The notes beneath the pieces were generated by a model, which saw only the letters and a list, made by a program, of their open reading frames with translations, made no database searches and was not told the origin of the DNA. The translations under genes and the position numbers were made by a program. Of a stretch of 64,000 nt of DNA, positions 28,016 to 36,800 are shown one piece after another. This stretch comes from Arthrobacter sp. B1I2 (GTDB lineage: Bacteria > Actinomycetota > Actinomycetes > Actinomycetales > Micrococcaceae): assembly GCF_030816485.1 (NCBI RefSeq), contig NZ_JAUSYC010000001.1, positions 1,302,001-1,366,000 of the forward strand, given 5' to 3'. Every line of letters starts with the position of its first letter. Position 1 is the first letter of the stretch.

Positions 28016-29368
28016 GTGAACCTTCATAAACTCCTCAGCGAGCGCGAGCAGCAGTCCCGTCCGATCCGTGTTGGACTGATTGGCGCCGGCCGCTACGGCA
28101 CCATGTACCTGGCCCAGGCCAACAACATTCCCGGCATCCACGTCGTTGCCATTGCAGACATCAACGTCAAGCGGGCCCAGGGGGCCTTCGAGCTGGTGGA
28201 CTGGCCTGCCTCGCAGGTAGCCCCTGACATCGCTACAGCCTTGCGGGACCGCTCCACGGCCATCATCGCCAACGCCGACGAACTGTTCGACGTTGACATC
28301 GACGTCATTGTTGAAGCCACCGGAAACCCGATCGTCGGCATCAAGCACGCCCTGAAGGCGATCGAAGCCAAGAAGCACATCATCATGGTCACCGTCGAGG
28401 CTGATGCCCTTGCCGGCCCCGCGCTGGCCAAGCGGGCAGAAGAAGCAGGCGTGGTCTACTCCATGGCCTACGGGGACCAGCCGGCCCTCATCATGGAACT
28501 CGTGGACTGGGCCCGCACCAGCGGCTTTGACGTGGTCTGCGCCGGAAAGGGCGCGAAATACCTGGAGCACTACCACGAGATGAACCCGGACAACGTCTGG
28601 GAAAACTGGGAGTTCTCCAGGGAACTGACGGACTCGGGCCAGCTCAACCCTTACATGCACACTTCCTTCCGCGACGGGACCAAGGCCGCCATCGAAATGG
28701 CGGCGGTAGCCAACGGCGCAGGGCTCGCCCCCTCCGATTCCGGCCTGAGCTTCACGCCCGGCAACGTTGAAGAGATCGCGACCATCTGCCGCCCGGCCGC
28801 CGTCGGTGGTTCCCTGGCCCACGAAGGAAGCGTCGACGTCATGTCCAGCGTCAACCGCGACGGCAGCTGGATCCCCCACAACACCCAGGAGGGCGTCTTC
28901 GTCGTCGTCAAGGCCACCAACGACTACGTCTCCGGCTGCTTCAACGAATACCCCTGGCACCCGGACCCCACCGGCCAGTACGCCGCACTGTACCGCCCGT
29001 ACCACTACGTGGGCCTGGAACTGAACATGTCCATTGCCAACGCAGCCCTTCGCGGCATCCCGACCGGCGGGCCCGTCGGCTTCTATGGCGACGTCGTCGC
29101 TACCGCCAAGAAAGACCTCAAGGCCGGTGAATTCCTCGACGGCGAAGGCGGCTTCACAGTGTGGGGCAAGCTGGTTTCCGCCAAGCACTCGGTTTCAACC
29201 GGCGCTCTCCCCGTCGCCCTGGCCCACCATGTGGAGCTGCGTAATGATGTGCCCAAGGGAGCCACCGTTGGTTGGGACGATGTCATCATTGATGACTCCC
29301 TGTCCCAAGCGCTGGAACTCCGCCGCGAAACTGAAGCGCTGATCTCCACCCCCGTCACTGTCTCCTGA
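28016..29368 (+). CDS. NAD(P)-dependent oxidoreductase with SAF domain (homoserine dehydrogenase-like, COG4091 type)
   Basis: 450 residues. An N-terminal Rossmann fold begins IRVGLIGAGRYGTMYLAQAN, with a homoserine-dehydrogenase-like middle part (DVIVEATGNPIVGIKHALKAIEAKKHIIMVTVEAD). The C-terminal about 110 residues are a SAF domain (VVATAKKDLKAGEFLDGEGGFTVWG). Proteins of this kind are often misnamed FlgA or homoserine dehydrogenase; several occur in sugar-acid loci, and their reactions are mostly unassigned. It is the first gene of the operon. Start is GTG with AGAGAG upstream. Placement with a TRAP transporter, an HIBADH-type dehydrogenase and gluconokinase suggests oxidation or isomerisation of a sugar acid. 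Confidence 0.82.
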   Translation: MNLHKLLSEREQQSRPIRVGLIGAGRYGTMYLAQANNIPGIHVVAIADINVKRAQGAFELVDWPASQVAPDIATALRDRSTAIIANADELFDVDIDVIVEATGNPIVGIKHALKAIEAKKHIIMVTVEADALAGPALAKRAEEAGVVYSMAYGDQPALIMELVDWARTSGFDVVCAGKGAKYLEHYHEMNPDNVWENWEFSRELTDSGQLNPYMHTSFRDGTKAAIEMAAVANGAGLAPSDSGLSFTPGNVEEIATICRPAAVGGSLAHEGSVDVMSSVNRDGSWIPHNTQEGVFVVVKATNDYVSGCFNEYPWHPDPTGQYAALYRPYHYVGLELNMSIANAALRGIPTGGPVGFYGDVVATAKKDLKAGEFLDGEGGFTVWGKLVSAKHSVSTGALPVALAHHVELRNDVPKGATVGWDDVIIDDSLSQALELRRETEALISTPVTVS

Positions 29369-29463
29369 ACAGGTACCCCTGGCTCCAAGCCACACCCGCT
29401 GAAACCAGCGGCCGCCGTGTCTGCCGTGCAGCACCGCACCCTTCCAATGACGAAAGGCATCGA

Positions 29464-30495
29464 ATGAACCTCAAGACCCGCGCCATCACCGGGGTACTGG
29501 CAACCAGCCTGGCCGCGGCCCTGCTGACCGGCTGTGCAGGCGGAACCCCAGCCGGCCAAAGCGGCCCGGTGGCCAAGATCCAGCTCTCCATCCCCGATCC
29601 GCTGACGTCTTCCGTCGGCGTCACCGCCCAGCACTTCGCCGACCAGGTCAAGAAGACCTCCAACGGCTCGGTCCAGGTCACCGTGGTGCCCAACGGCACG
29701 AGCTTCAGCGGGGACCAGAATGCCGCGGTGACCCGGTTGCAAGGCGGATCGCTCGACGGACTCATCCTGTCCACCTCCGTCTACGCCTCGGTGGTGCCGG
29801 AAATGAACGGCATCAGCATCCCCTACCTCTTCGCGGACACAAAGGAAGAGGCAAAGTTCCTCGCCGGCGAACCCGGAAAAGTTCTGAAGGAGAAGCTGGC
29901 GGCAAAGGACACCGTGGCGCTCTCCTTCCTGACCCGGACCGGCCGCGAGATCACCAACTCCGTGCGCCCCATCGAACAGCCTTCCGACCTGAAGGGGCTG
30001 AAGATCCGGGTACCGGGCAACACGCTGTGGACCGACTTCTTCGGCAAGCTGGGCGCCAGCCCCACCACCATGGCCTTCTCGGAAGTCTTCACCGGCCTTC
30101 AGACCGGAACCATCGACGGCCAGGAAAACCCGGTTGAAGTGCCTTGGACCAACAAGTTCTCCGAGGTGCAGAAATACGTGTCCATGACCAACCACATCAA
30201 CGACGCCTGGGTGCTGGCCCTGTCATCGAAGAAGTGGGATTCACTGACGGATGACCAGAAGAAGGCGCTCAGTGCCGCTTCCGAGGAAACGGCAACCTTC
30301 AAGACTGGTTACGACGAGGAACAGTCCAAGAAGCAACTGGATGAACTGGCGGCCAAGGGCATGAAGGCCAATGAGCTCAGCGCGTCCGGACTCGCCGAGT
30401 TCAAGGCCACCTCCCAAAGCCTGTACCCGGAGTTCTCCAAGCTGATCGGCAAGGAATTCTTCGACCAGGCCATCGCCTTCGCCGGCAAGAAATAA
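29464..30495 (+). CDS. TRAP transporter solute-binding protein (DctP family), lipoprotein
   Basis: 343 residues. The lipoprotein signal ends LTG-C24. The DctP fold is shown by LSIPDPLTSSVGVTAQHFADQVKKTSNGSVQVTVVPNG and the substrate-arginine region ...LKGLKIRVPGNTLWTDFFGKLGASPTTMAFSEVFTGLQTGTIDGQENP. It binds an organic or sugar acid outside the cell and passes it to the fused permease encoded next. An RBS-like GAAAGG precedes the ATG. A 12-bp hairpin follows at 30503-30532. Confidence 0.92.
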   Translation: MNLKTRAITGVLATSLAAALLTGCAGGTPAGQSGPVAKIQLSIPDPLTSSVGVTAQHFADQVKKTSNGSVQVTVVPNGTSFSGDQNAAVTRLQGGSLDGLILSTSVYASVVPEMNGISIPYLFADTKEEAKFLAGEPGKVLKEKLAAKDTVALSFLTRTGREITNSVRPIEQPSDLKGLKIRVPGNTLWTDFFGKLGASPTTMAFSEVFTGLQTGTIDGQENPVEVPWTNKFSEVQKYVSMTNHINDAWVLALSSKKWDSLTDDQKKALSAASEETATFKTGYDEEQSKKQLDELAAKGMKANELSASGLAEFKATSQSLYPEFSKLIGKEFFDQAIAFAGKK

Positions 30496-30502
30496 CAAGG
30501 AC

Positions 30503-30532
30503 GGGTGGGAGCCCCCCGCAGGGCTCCCACCC
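30503..30532 (+). terminator. Intercistronic hairpin after the TRAP binding-protein gene
   Basis: A perfect 12-bp stem (30503-30514 with 30521-30532) with a CCCGCA loop lies eight bases after the DctP stop and 34 bases before the permease start. It has no T-run, so it is more likely a stabiliser or partial attenuator that raises binding-protein output over permease. Confidence 0.7.
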
Positions 30533-30565
30533 ACACTCCACTCTCCATAAAGAATCCCGCTATCA

Positions 30566-32506
30566 ATGTCGACAGTCTGGAAAACCATGAAACCCACCGT
30601 TGCTCCCCAGGACTACGAGGAAGTCCTTCCCCTCGAAGCGGAGGAAATCCTTCATCACGACCACGTGCCCACCCGCTGGAGCGGCGCAGCATGGCTCGAC
30701 AAGACCCTCGAATGGATTGTGGGAGCGGCGATTCTCGCGGAGCTCGTGGTCATCCTCCTGAATATCACCGTCCGCGTTATCACGGGTGATTCAGTTCTTT
30801 GGACACAGGAGGTGTCCGAGATTGCCCTGCTGACCATTGCCTTCATCGGGGGCGCCATCGCGTACCCGAAGGGCGCACACATGTCAGTCCAGGCGCTCAT
30901 CATGCGCCTGCCCGCCACTTGGAAACCGTACCTCGCGGCCCTTGTCGACTGGCTCGTCTTTGTCATGAGCGCCGGCGCGCTTGCCCTGTTCGTGCCCACC
31001 CTCGTCCAACAGATCGAGGAAAAGACACCCATCCTGCAGCTGCCGGTCTTTTGGGTCAACATGCCCTTCTCGGTGGGCATGGTCCTCATCGCCTGGTTCG
31101 CCCTGGTCAAACTTCGGCGCCAGGCCTGGCGTCCCGCCATGGTTGGAGCCGGAATCGCGGCTGCCCTCGTCGCCGTCGTCCTTGTCTCCCCGCCGCTGTT
31201 CTACTATGCCTCCCCGAACGTCCTGCTTTTGGTCGTCCTCGTGGCCCTGTTTGCCCTGCTGTTCCTGGGCCTGCCCATTGCGTTTGTCCTGGCCCTCGCA
31301 TCCGGAATCTACCTGTACGTCGGCGGTATTTCCGACGTGAGCGCCATCCCGATCGGCATGGCATCCGGAGCCAAGGGATTCGTCCTGCTGGCCATCCCGT
31401 TCTTCATCCTGGCCGGCACGGTCATGAACTCTGCGGGCCTTACCCTGCCGCTGGCCAAGCTCGTCGATGCCCTGATCGGCCATCTCCGCGGCGGACTGCT
31501 GCAGGTCGTGGTGGTCACGATGTACATCTTCTCCGGCATCTCCGGCTCGAAAGTCGCCGATGTCGCAGCCGTCGGCACCACCATGCGCGGCATGCTCGAA
31601 GAGCGCAAATACCCGCGCGGCGAAGTCGTCGCCGTGCTGTCCGCGTCGGCCATCATGGGTGAAACCATCCCGCCCAGCATCGTCCTGCTGATCCTGGGCT
31701 CCATCACCACCATTTCAACCACCACCCTGTTCCTCGCGGGCTTCGTGCCGGCAGCCTTCCTCGCCCTGGTGGTCATGGCGATGGTGTTCCTGAGGGCGCG
31801 CAAGCAGGGAGGGGTGCCAAGCGCCAAGGCCACGTGGCGGGCGCGGGGCTCCGCCACCTTCTTCGCCCTGCCCACGCTTCTGCTCCCCGTGGGCATGGTG
31901 GTCGGGATCCTCAGCGGCTTCGCCACCCCCACGGAGGTTTCCTCGGTCGCCGTCGCCTACGCTTTCGTGCTCGCGGCAGCCTACCGCCGCGGCAGCCGGC
32001 GCCTTCTCGGCGACACCCTGCGCGAAACAACCACGACGGCGGGCATGGTGCTGTTTATCATCGCCGCGGCGTCTCCCCTTGCCCAGACCCTCGCCCTGGC
32101 GGGCGTCTCACAGCAGATCCACGACCTGATGTCCGGGCTGGGCGACTCTCCCATCCTGTTTATGCTCTTCACCGTCGTGCTGCTGGTCATCATGGGCCAG
32201 CTCCTCGAAGGCCTGCCCGCGGTGCTTATCTTCGCCCCGCTGCTGCTGCCGATCGCCACCGAATTCGGCGTCAACCCCGTGCAGTACGCCATGGTCCTCA
32301 TCATCTCCATGGGAATCGGCTCCTTCGCCCCACCGGCGGGTGTTGGCTTCTACGTCGCCTGCGCCACCGCCCGCGAAACCGTGGAAAACAGCCTCAAGCA
32401 CTTCTGGCCGTACCTGGTGGCGGTGTTCGCCGGTCTCCTCGTTCTTGCCGCCGTGCCCTGGTTCAGCACCTTCCTTCCCGCACTCGCCGGCCTGATCCCC
32501 TTCTAA
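30566..32506 (+). CDS. TRAP transporter fused permease (DctQ-DctM)
   Basis: 646 residues. Residues about 50-190 are the four-helix small subunit DctQ (WIVGAAILAELVVILLNITVRV...LWTQEVSEIALLTIAFIGGAIAYPKGAHMSV). About 210-640 is the large DctM subunit with the conserved LLAIPFFILAGTVMNSAG and SASAIMGETIPPSIVLLILGS segments. It drives uptake of the DctP ligand by ion gradient. The two subunits are separate genes in most TRAP systems; here they are one polypeptide. The exact start (30566 or the Met at 30587) is uncertain. Confidence 0.92.
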   Translation: MSTVWKTMKPTVAPQDYEEVLPLEAEEILHHDHVPTRWSGAAWLDKTLEWIVGAAILAELVVILLNITVRVITGDSVLWTQEVSEIALLTIAFIGGAIAYPKGAHMSVQALIMRLPATWKPYLAALVDWLVFVMSAGALALFVPTLVQQIEEKTPILQLPVFWVNMPFSVGMVLIAWFALVKLRRQAWRPAMVGAGIAAALVAVVLVSPPLFYYASPNVLLLVVLVALFALLFLGLPIAFVLALASGIYLYVGGISDVSAIPIGMASGAKGFVLLAIPFFILAGTVMNSAGLTLPLAKLVDALIGHLRGGLLQVVVVTMYIFSGISGSKVADVAAVGTTMRGMLEERKYPRGEVVAVLSASAIMGETIPPSIVLLILGSITTISTTTLFLAGFVPAAFLALVVMAMVFLRARKQGGVPSAKATWRARGSATFFALPTLLLPVGMVVGILSGFATPTEVSSVAVAYAFVLAAAYRRGSRRLLGDTLRETTTTAGMVLFIIAAASPLAQTLALAGVSQQIHDLMSGLGDSPILFMLFTVVLLVIMGQLLEGLPAVLIFAPLLLPIATEFGVNPVQYAMVLIISMGIGSFAPPAGVGFYVACATARETVENSLKHFWPYLVAVFAGLLVLAAVPWFSTFLPALAGLIPF

Positions 32507-32509
32507 TCC

Positions 32510-33433
32510 ATGATAGAAACCAAATCTCTCTCACCCCTCGACCCCGGTGTCTCCGTTTCACTGCTGGGCACCGGCCCCATGGGAGCCCCCATCGCCCGGA
32601 ACATCATTGATGCCGGGGTACCCCTGACGCTGTGGAACCGCACCACCCAAAAAGCTGAAGCCATCGAAGGAGGGGCCGTAGTCCTACGGCCGGCAGATGC
32701 CGCAGCGGACGTTGTCCTAACCGTTCTGCCGGACCTGCCCCAGGTCGAAGCACTCCTGGAGGGGGATGACGGCCTGCTCGGGGGGTGGGCGCAGGCAGGC
32801 GTGGTTGATCCCGTCCTGGTCATCCACGGCACCGTGTCACCCACGGCAGTCGCCGCTTTCGCCGCCCACTGCAAGTCCCGTTACGGCGTAGTGGTCATCG
32901 ATGCGCCGCTCAGCGGTGGGACCATCGGAGCAGAGCAGGGCCGGCTGAGCATCATGACGGGTGGGCCCGCGAGCGTAGTCCAATGGCTTACTCCGCTTTT
33001 CGAGCTCTACAGCTCCACCGTCATGTGGTTCGGGGAGACCGGGGCCGGCGCCATCGTGAAGGCCTGCAACCAGATCGTCGTGGCGGCAACGGTCACCGCC
33101 CTGTCTGAATCGATGGCGCTGGCGAAGGCATCCGGTTTGGACCTGGAAAAGGTCCAGGCAATCCTCAAAGGCGGGCTGGCCAACTCTGAAGTCCTCCAAC
33201 AAAAAGGCGGCCGCTGGATCACCGGGGACTTTCACGGCGGCGGCTCTGCCAAAAATCAGCTCAAAGACCTGCGCTTTGTCACGGAGGCGGCGGCGGACGC
33301 CGGACTCTCACTGCCCGTCACCAACACCCTCACATCGGCATTCCAGACAATGGTCACCGAAGGTCTCGGGGACCTTGACCACACAGGCATTTACCTGAGC
33401 ATTACCAGCAATCGAGTAAAGGAACCATCATGA
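32510..33433 (+). CDS. NAD(P)-dependent 3-hydroxyacid dehydrogenase (HIBADH/tartronate-semialdehyde reductase family)
   Basis: 307 residues. The dinucleotide loop is SLLGTGPMGAPIARNI and the family's substrate signature is DAPLSGGTIGAEQGRLSIMTGG. The catalytic lysine lies in VKACNQIVVAATVTALSE, in the expected GxxxKxxxN order. Members oxidise beta-hydroxyacids such as threonate, gulonate, glycerate or hydroxyisobutyrate. The gene starts three bases after the TRAP permease stop and overlaps the next start (ATGA), so it is part of the sugar-acid operon; the substrate is unknown. Confidence 0.9.
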   Translation: MIETKSLSPLDPGVSVSLLGTGPMGAPIARNIIDAGVPLTLWNRTTQKAEAIEGGAVVLRPADAAADVVLTVLPDLPQVEALLEGDDGLLGGWAQAGVVDPVLVIHGTVSPTAVAAFAAHCKSRYGVVVIDAPLSGGTIGAEQGRLSIMTGGPASVVQWLTPLFELYSSTVMWFGETGAGAIVKACNQIVVAATVTALSESMALAKASGLDLEKVQAILKGGLANSEVLQQKGGRWITGDFHGGGSAKNQLKDLRFVTEAAADAGLSLPVTNTLTSAFQTMVTEGLGDLDHTGIYLSITSNRVKEPS

Positions 33434-33741
33434 CCATCATCGTCACAGCAGTATTCACGCCCAAAGACGGCGCCCGCGACCAGGTTGTCGCAGCCCTCGA
33501 GCCCGCCATCGCCGAGGTCCACGAAGAACCCGGATGCCTCCTGTACGCCATCCACGACGCGCCCAACGGCCAGATCGTGATGATTGAGAAGTGGGAGACG
33601 GCCGAGCTGCTCGACGCACACGGAGTCGGGGACGCCGTCAAGCGGCTCAACGCTTCACTCGAAGGACTCCTCGCAGAACCCGTCGAGGTCACCCGCCTGA
33701 CTCCCATTCCCGCCGGCACCGCATTACAGGGCGCCCTGTAA
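33430..33741 (+). CDS. Antibiotic biosynthesis monooxygenase (ABM) domain protein
   Basis: 103 residues, a single ABM/dimeric alpha-beta barrel domain of the YgiN type: TAVFTPKDGARDQVVAALEPAIAEVHEEPGCLLYAIHDA and the MIEKWET strand. The family includes quinol monooxygenases and small accessory enzymes; which applies here cannot be told. It overlaps both neighbours (ATGA upstream, TAATG downstream), so it is tightly coupled to the sugar-acid operon. Confidence 0.85.
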   Translation: MTIIVTAVFTPKDGARDQVVAALEPAIAEVHEEPGCLLYAIHDAPNGQIVMIEKWETAELLDAHGVGDAVKRLNASLEGLLAEPVEVTRLTPIPAGTALQGAL

Positions 33742-34247
33742 TGCCCCAGAGCATCGTGGTCATGGGGGTCTCCGGTGCAGGAAAATCCTCCATCGGCCAG
33801 GCGCTCGCCACCCAGTTGGGCGCCCATTTCGTAGACGGCGACACCCTGCACCCCGAAGCAAACGTCAAAAAAATGGCTTCAGGCGTTCCCCTCACGGATG
33901 ATGACCGATGGCCATGGCTCCACCTCGTCGGGACGAAGCTGTCCACCAGCTCCGGAAACGGAACCATTGTTGCCTGCTCAGCACTGAAGCGAAGCTACCG
34001 GGATGCCATCCGGAAGGCCGCGCCTGCCACCACGTTCATCCTCCTGCAAGCCGACAGGACGGCACTGCAGGACCGCCTCACCCAACGCCCCGGACATTTC
34101 ATGCCGGCGTCGCTGCTCACCTCCCAGCTGGACACCCTGGAGGAGCTGCAGAACGACGAATCCGGCCTGATGATCGAGTCAACGGGAGGCGTCGACACGA
34201 CCGTCGTACGGATCCGGAAGCTGCTGGAGAGATCAGCAGCGGACTGA
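33741..34247 (+). CDS. gntK: Gluconokinase (GntK/thermoresistant family)
   Basis: 168 residues. P-loop GVSGAGKSS (9-17), the FVDGDTLHPEANVKKMASGVPLTDDDRWPWL substrate motif and CSALKRSYRDAIR are diagnostic of gluconokinase. It converts gluconate to 6-phosphogluconate. Start is the ATG in TAATG at 33741, overlapping the ABM gene by one base; an earlier in-frame Met would run antisense-like through that gene. It is the last gene of the operon and implies that the imported acid is gluconate or is converted to it. Confidence 0.92.
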   Translation: MPQSIVVMGVSGAGKSSIGQALATQLGAHFVDGDTLHPEANVKKMASGVPLTDDDRWPWLHLVGTKLSTSSGNGTIVACSALKRSYRDAIRKAAPATTFILLQADRTALQDRLTQRPGHFMPASLLTSQLDTLEELQNDESGLMIESTGGVDTTVVRIRKLLERSAAD

Positions 34248-34263
34248 CTGAATTCGCCTTGCT

Positions 34264-34311
34264 GGAAGGGGCGACGACGGCGGCGGGGCGAGCGCCGCCG
34301 TCGAACCTTCC
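34264..34311. terminator. Terminator hairpin, repeat-family copy B
   Basis: GACGGCGGCG (34276-34285) pairs with CGCCGCCGTC (34293-34302), and GGAAGG (34264-34269) with CCTTCC (34306-34311). It is followed, as in copy A (19209-19256), by GACCGTCAGGCTGTTGCTGACGGTGTGG, itself an 8-bp hairpin. That second part encodes the last residues of the convergent hydrolase gene. Confidence 0.8.
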
Positions 34312-34337
34312 GCTGGGACTGCTTTCCTCCGGGACCG

Positions 34338-35312
34338 TCAGGCTGTTGCTGACGGTGTGGAGTCCTGCCGTTGGTGCGCGACCCGCTGGACAAACTCGAC
34401 CGTCTCGCGTTCCGTCTCGGCGCGGGTGGTGGGTTCGTTGTGCACCTCGTGCCGGACACCGGGGAAGACGCGGGTGCGGACGTCCGCGTGGCCCGAATCA
34501 GCCAGGCGGTTTGCCACGTGGTAGGCCCCTTCGCCGTAGTTGGTCACGGGGTCCTGGTCGCCGGCGAGGATCAGCACCGGGAGCTCCGCGGGGAGCTGTT
34601 TGTACCAGTCGTCGGAGTTGGCCTGGTCGTAGAGGTCCACGAAACCCTGGAGGAACCGCGCGCTCAGCGGTGCGCCGAAGTTGTTAAAGGGGTCCCTCCC
34701 GTGGTCGGCAACCACGTCGGCGTCCAGCGCCACCCATGCAGTGGGAGCGGCACCTTCACCAAAGCGGCCCAGAAAACCGTCGAACAACTGGCCCACCAAT
34801 TCCTCGGGCGCGGCCTCCGCAGCGCGCTCGCCGGATGCAAGCCGTGCCAGTTCCGGCCGGTTGACCCTCTTCTCGATGCCCCGCATCTGGGCGGCGATTC
34901 CGCAGAGTACCAAGCCGGAAAGCTGGGCCCGCGGATCGACGGCCATGCCGCGCGCAATCATGGATCCCCAGCTGTGGCCGAACACCACGTACGGAAGCTG
35001 GGGGAGCGCCTCCCTGGCCTTGGCCTGGAGGGTGACTTCATCGGCAACCACCACGCTGGCAGCGTCTTCGCCGGCGTCGCCCCAGGTGCCCTGCTGCATC
35101 GCCGTGCGCCCGTGCCCGGAGTGGTCACCTGCCACCACGATGAATCCGGCGTCCACCAGGGTGGAAATGAGGTGGAGGTAGCGGCGGGAGTGCTCGCCGA
35201 GCCCATGGATCAGCTGCACGATCGCCTTGGGCTGACCGGTGGGCTCGTAAACCCACGCCTGGATGGTGTCCCGGCCGTTCGCGGACGTGAACTCGATTTC
35301 CTGCAGTGACAT
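34338..35312 (-). CDS. Alpha/beta hydrolase (monoacylglycerol lipase/lysophospholipase type)
   Basis: 324 residues. The oxyanion region is HGLGEH (36-41) and the nucleophile elbow GHSWG (S115). The acid is in AGDQDPV and the histidine in GVRHEVHNE, so the triad is complete. The HGLGEHSRRY motif is typical of serine aminopeptidase S33/monoacylglycerol lipase hydrolases. The start at 35312 follows AGGAGGA by four bases; the family start also fits. The last nine residues (DSTPSATA*) derive from the repeat-type terminator sequence, an unusual end. Confidence 0.88.
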   Translation of the reverse strand: MSLQEIEFTSANGRDTIQAWVYEPTGQPKAIVQLIHGLGEHSRRYLHLISTLVDAGFIVVAGDHSGHGRTAMQQGTWGDAGEDAASVVVADEVTLQAKAREALPQLPYVVFGHSWGSMIARGMAVDPRAQLSGLVLCGIAAQMRGIEKRVNRPELARLASGERAAEAAPEELVGQLFDGFLGRFGEGAAPTAWVALDADVVADHGRDPFNNFGAPLSARFLQGFVDLYDQANSDDWYKQLPAELPVLILAGDQDPVTNYGEGAYHVANRLADSGHADVRTRVFPGVRHEVHNEPTTRAETERETVEFVQRVAHQRQDSTPSATA

Positions 35313-35486
35313 ATCTTCCTCCTGTGGCGGCGCCATCGCCTGCCCGTGGTGAGCTTAACCCTGGGCATGTTGATGCCGTCAAGGTTGTCTTTGCATGCGG
35401 CGCCGGGTCGTGGGAAATGTTGGTTCATGCGGTGGCCCAGTGCCTAGGCTGAGGATCAGCCACGTCCCTGATTCTTGGAGGAAGCC

Positions 35487-36539
35487 ATGCCGCAGCCCAC
35501 CCGTCCTTTGCGCAAGCTTGGTTTCCTCACGATTGGGCTGTTCGATCCCGCTGATCCAGCGTCGGGCCATGAATCCACGCTGGAGATCATCGAGCTGGGC
35601 GAGCGGCTGGGATTCGACAGCGCCTGGCTGCGCCACCGGCACCTGCAGTTCGGCATCTCTTCGCCCGTTGCAGTGATGGCAGCCGCGAGCCAGCGCACCT
35701 CCCGGATTGAGCTGGGCAGTGCGGTGACGCCGCTGGGCTGGGAGAACCCGCTGCGCCTTGCCGAGGACCTGGCCACCGTGGACCTGCTGGCTGGCGGCCG
35801 CATCAATCCCGGCGTGAGTGTGGGGGAGCCGATGCAGTACGACACCGTGAAGCACGAGCTGTACCCGGATACGGCGGACGTGGAGGACTTCAGCTACGCC
35901 CGGGCGGAGCGGTTTGCGCGGTTGGTTGCGGGGGAGCCGGTGCGGGAGTTTGCCGGCAAGCAAGGTGTGGTGGAGGAGTTTTCCAACCGGGTGGAGCCGC
36001 ACTCGCCCGGCTTGCGGGGCCGCCTTTGGTACGGGGCCGGCAGCAACAAGTCGGCGGTGTGGGCGGGTGCTCATGGCTTCAACCTGCTCGCCAGCAGCGT
36101 GATTTTCCCGGACAAGAAGCAGGAGCCGGACTTCGCCCTGGTTCAACAGTCGCAGATCCAGGCGTTTCGGGAAGCAGCAGCAGCGTCAGGGCATGCTAGT
36201 GCGCGGGTGTCGCAGGGCCTCGTGGTGATTCCCACCGACTCCGCGACTCCGGCCCAGCGGGAGAAGTACCAGCGGTACGTGGACGAACGCACTCCGCGCA
36301 CCTCTGCTCCGCAGGGGCCGCGGGGGATGATGTTCGCGGCTGATCTCATCGGTACCAGCGAGGAGATCGCTGAGCAGCTGTACTCGCATGCCGGCTTCCA
36401 GGAGGTGGACGAGGTGGCGTTCGCCCTGCCCTTCAGCTTCGACCACGAGGACTACGTCCAGATCCTCACCGACATCGCGGGCAAGCTGGGCCCGGCCTTG
36501 GGCTGGGCTCCGGCTGGAGACGAACAGCAGGCGTCATAG
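35487..36539 (+). CDS. LLM class flavin-dependent oxidoreductase
   Basis: 350 residues. It has the luciferase-like N-terminus LGFLTIGLFDPADPASGHESTLEIIELGERLGFDSAWLRHRHLQ, and the PLRLAEDLATVDLLAGGRINPGVSVG strand characteristic of alkanal/limonene-type FMN or F420 enzymes. The ATG at 35487 follows GGAGG by five bases. It stands alone and convergent neighbours are far, so no pathway can be inferred. It is the last typical high-GC gene before the accessory island. Confidence 0.88.
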   Translation: MPQPTRPLRKLGFLTIGLFDPADPASGHESTLEIIELGERLGFDSAWLRHRHLQFGISSPVAVMAAASQRTSRIELGSAVTPLGWENPLRLAEDLATVDLLAGGRINPGVSVGEPMQYDTVKHELYPDTADVEDFSYARAERFARLVAGEPVREFAGKQGVVEEFSNRVEPHSPGLRGRLWYGAGSNKSAVWAGAHGFNLLASSVIFPDKKQEPDFALVQQSQIQAFREAAAASGHASARVSQGLVVIPTDSATPAQREKYQRYVDERTPRTSAPQGPRGMMFAADLIGTSEEIAEQLYSHAGFQEVDEVAFALPFSFDHEDYVQILTDIAGKLGPALGWAPAGDEQQAS

Positions 36540-36680
36540 AGGGCACGATATGGTCACGCCTTCCTGGCCCGGCGCACCTGCAGGCTCTTCGAAGTCCAAG
36601 TTGTCAGATTGGAACCTAAGACCGTTGGGCGTATCCGTCCGCAAAGTGCCACACTGCCCCTACTCTGACGCAAATCTCCA

Positions 36681-36702
36681 CCCAACCTGACGTCAGGTTG
36701 GG
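36681..36702. other. Perfect 22-bp palindrome at the left edge of the island
   Basis: CCCAACCTGAC at 36681-36691 is followed directly by its reverse complement to 36702, with no loop. It could be a dyad-symmetric protein-binding site. It lies in the 261-nt gap between the LLM gene and the first island gene; nothing else is recognisable there. Confidence 0.6.
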
Positions 36703-36800
36703 GTGTAGCTCAGGTTGACTACGACGTTTTGAGCGGTCCCCGTCGACAGCGGAGCCGATCCTTACATTCTCGCTTGCGTATCTTAGTCGCGTCCGTACTC

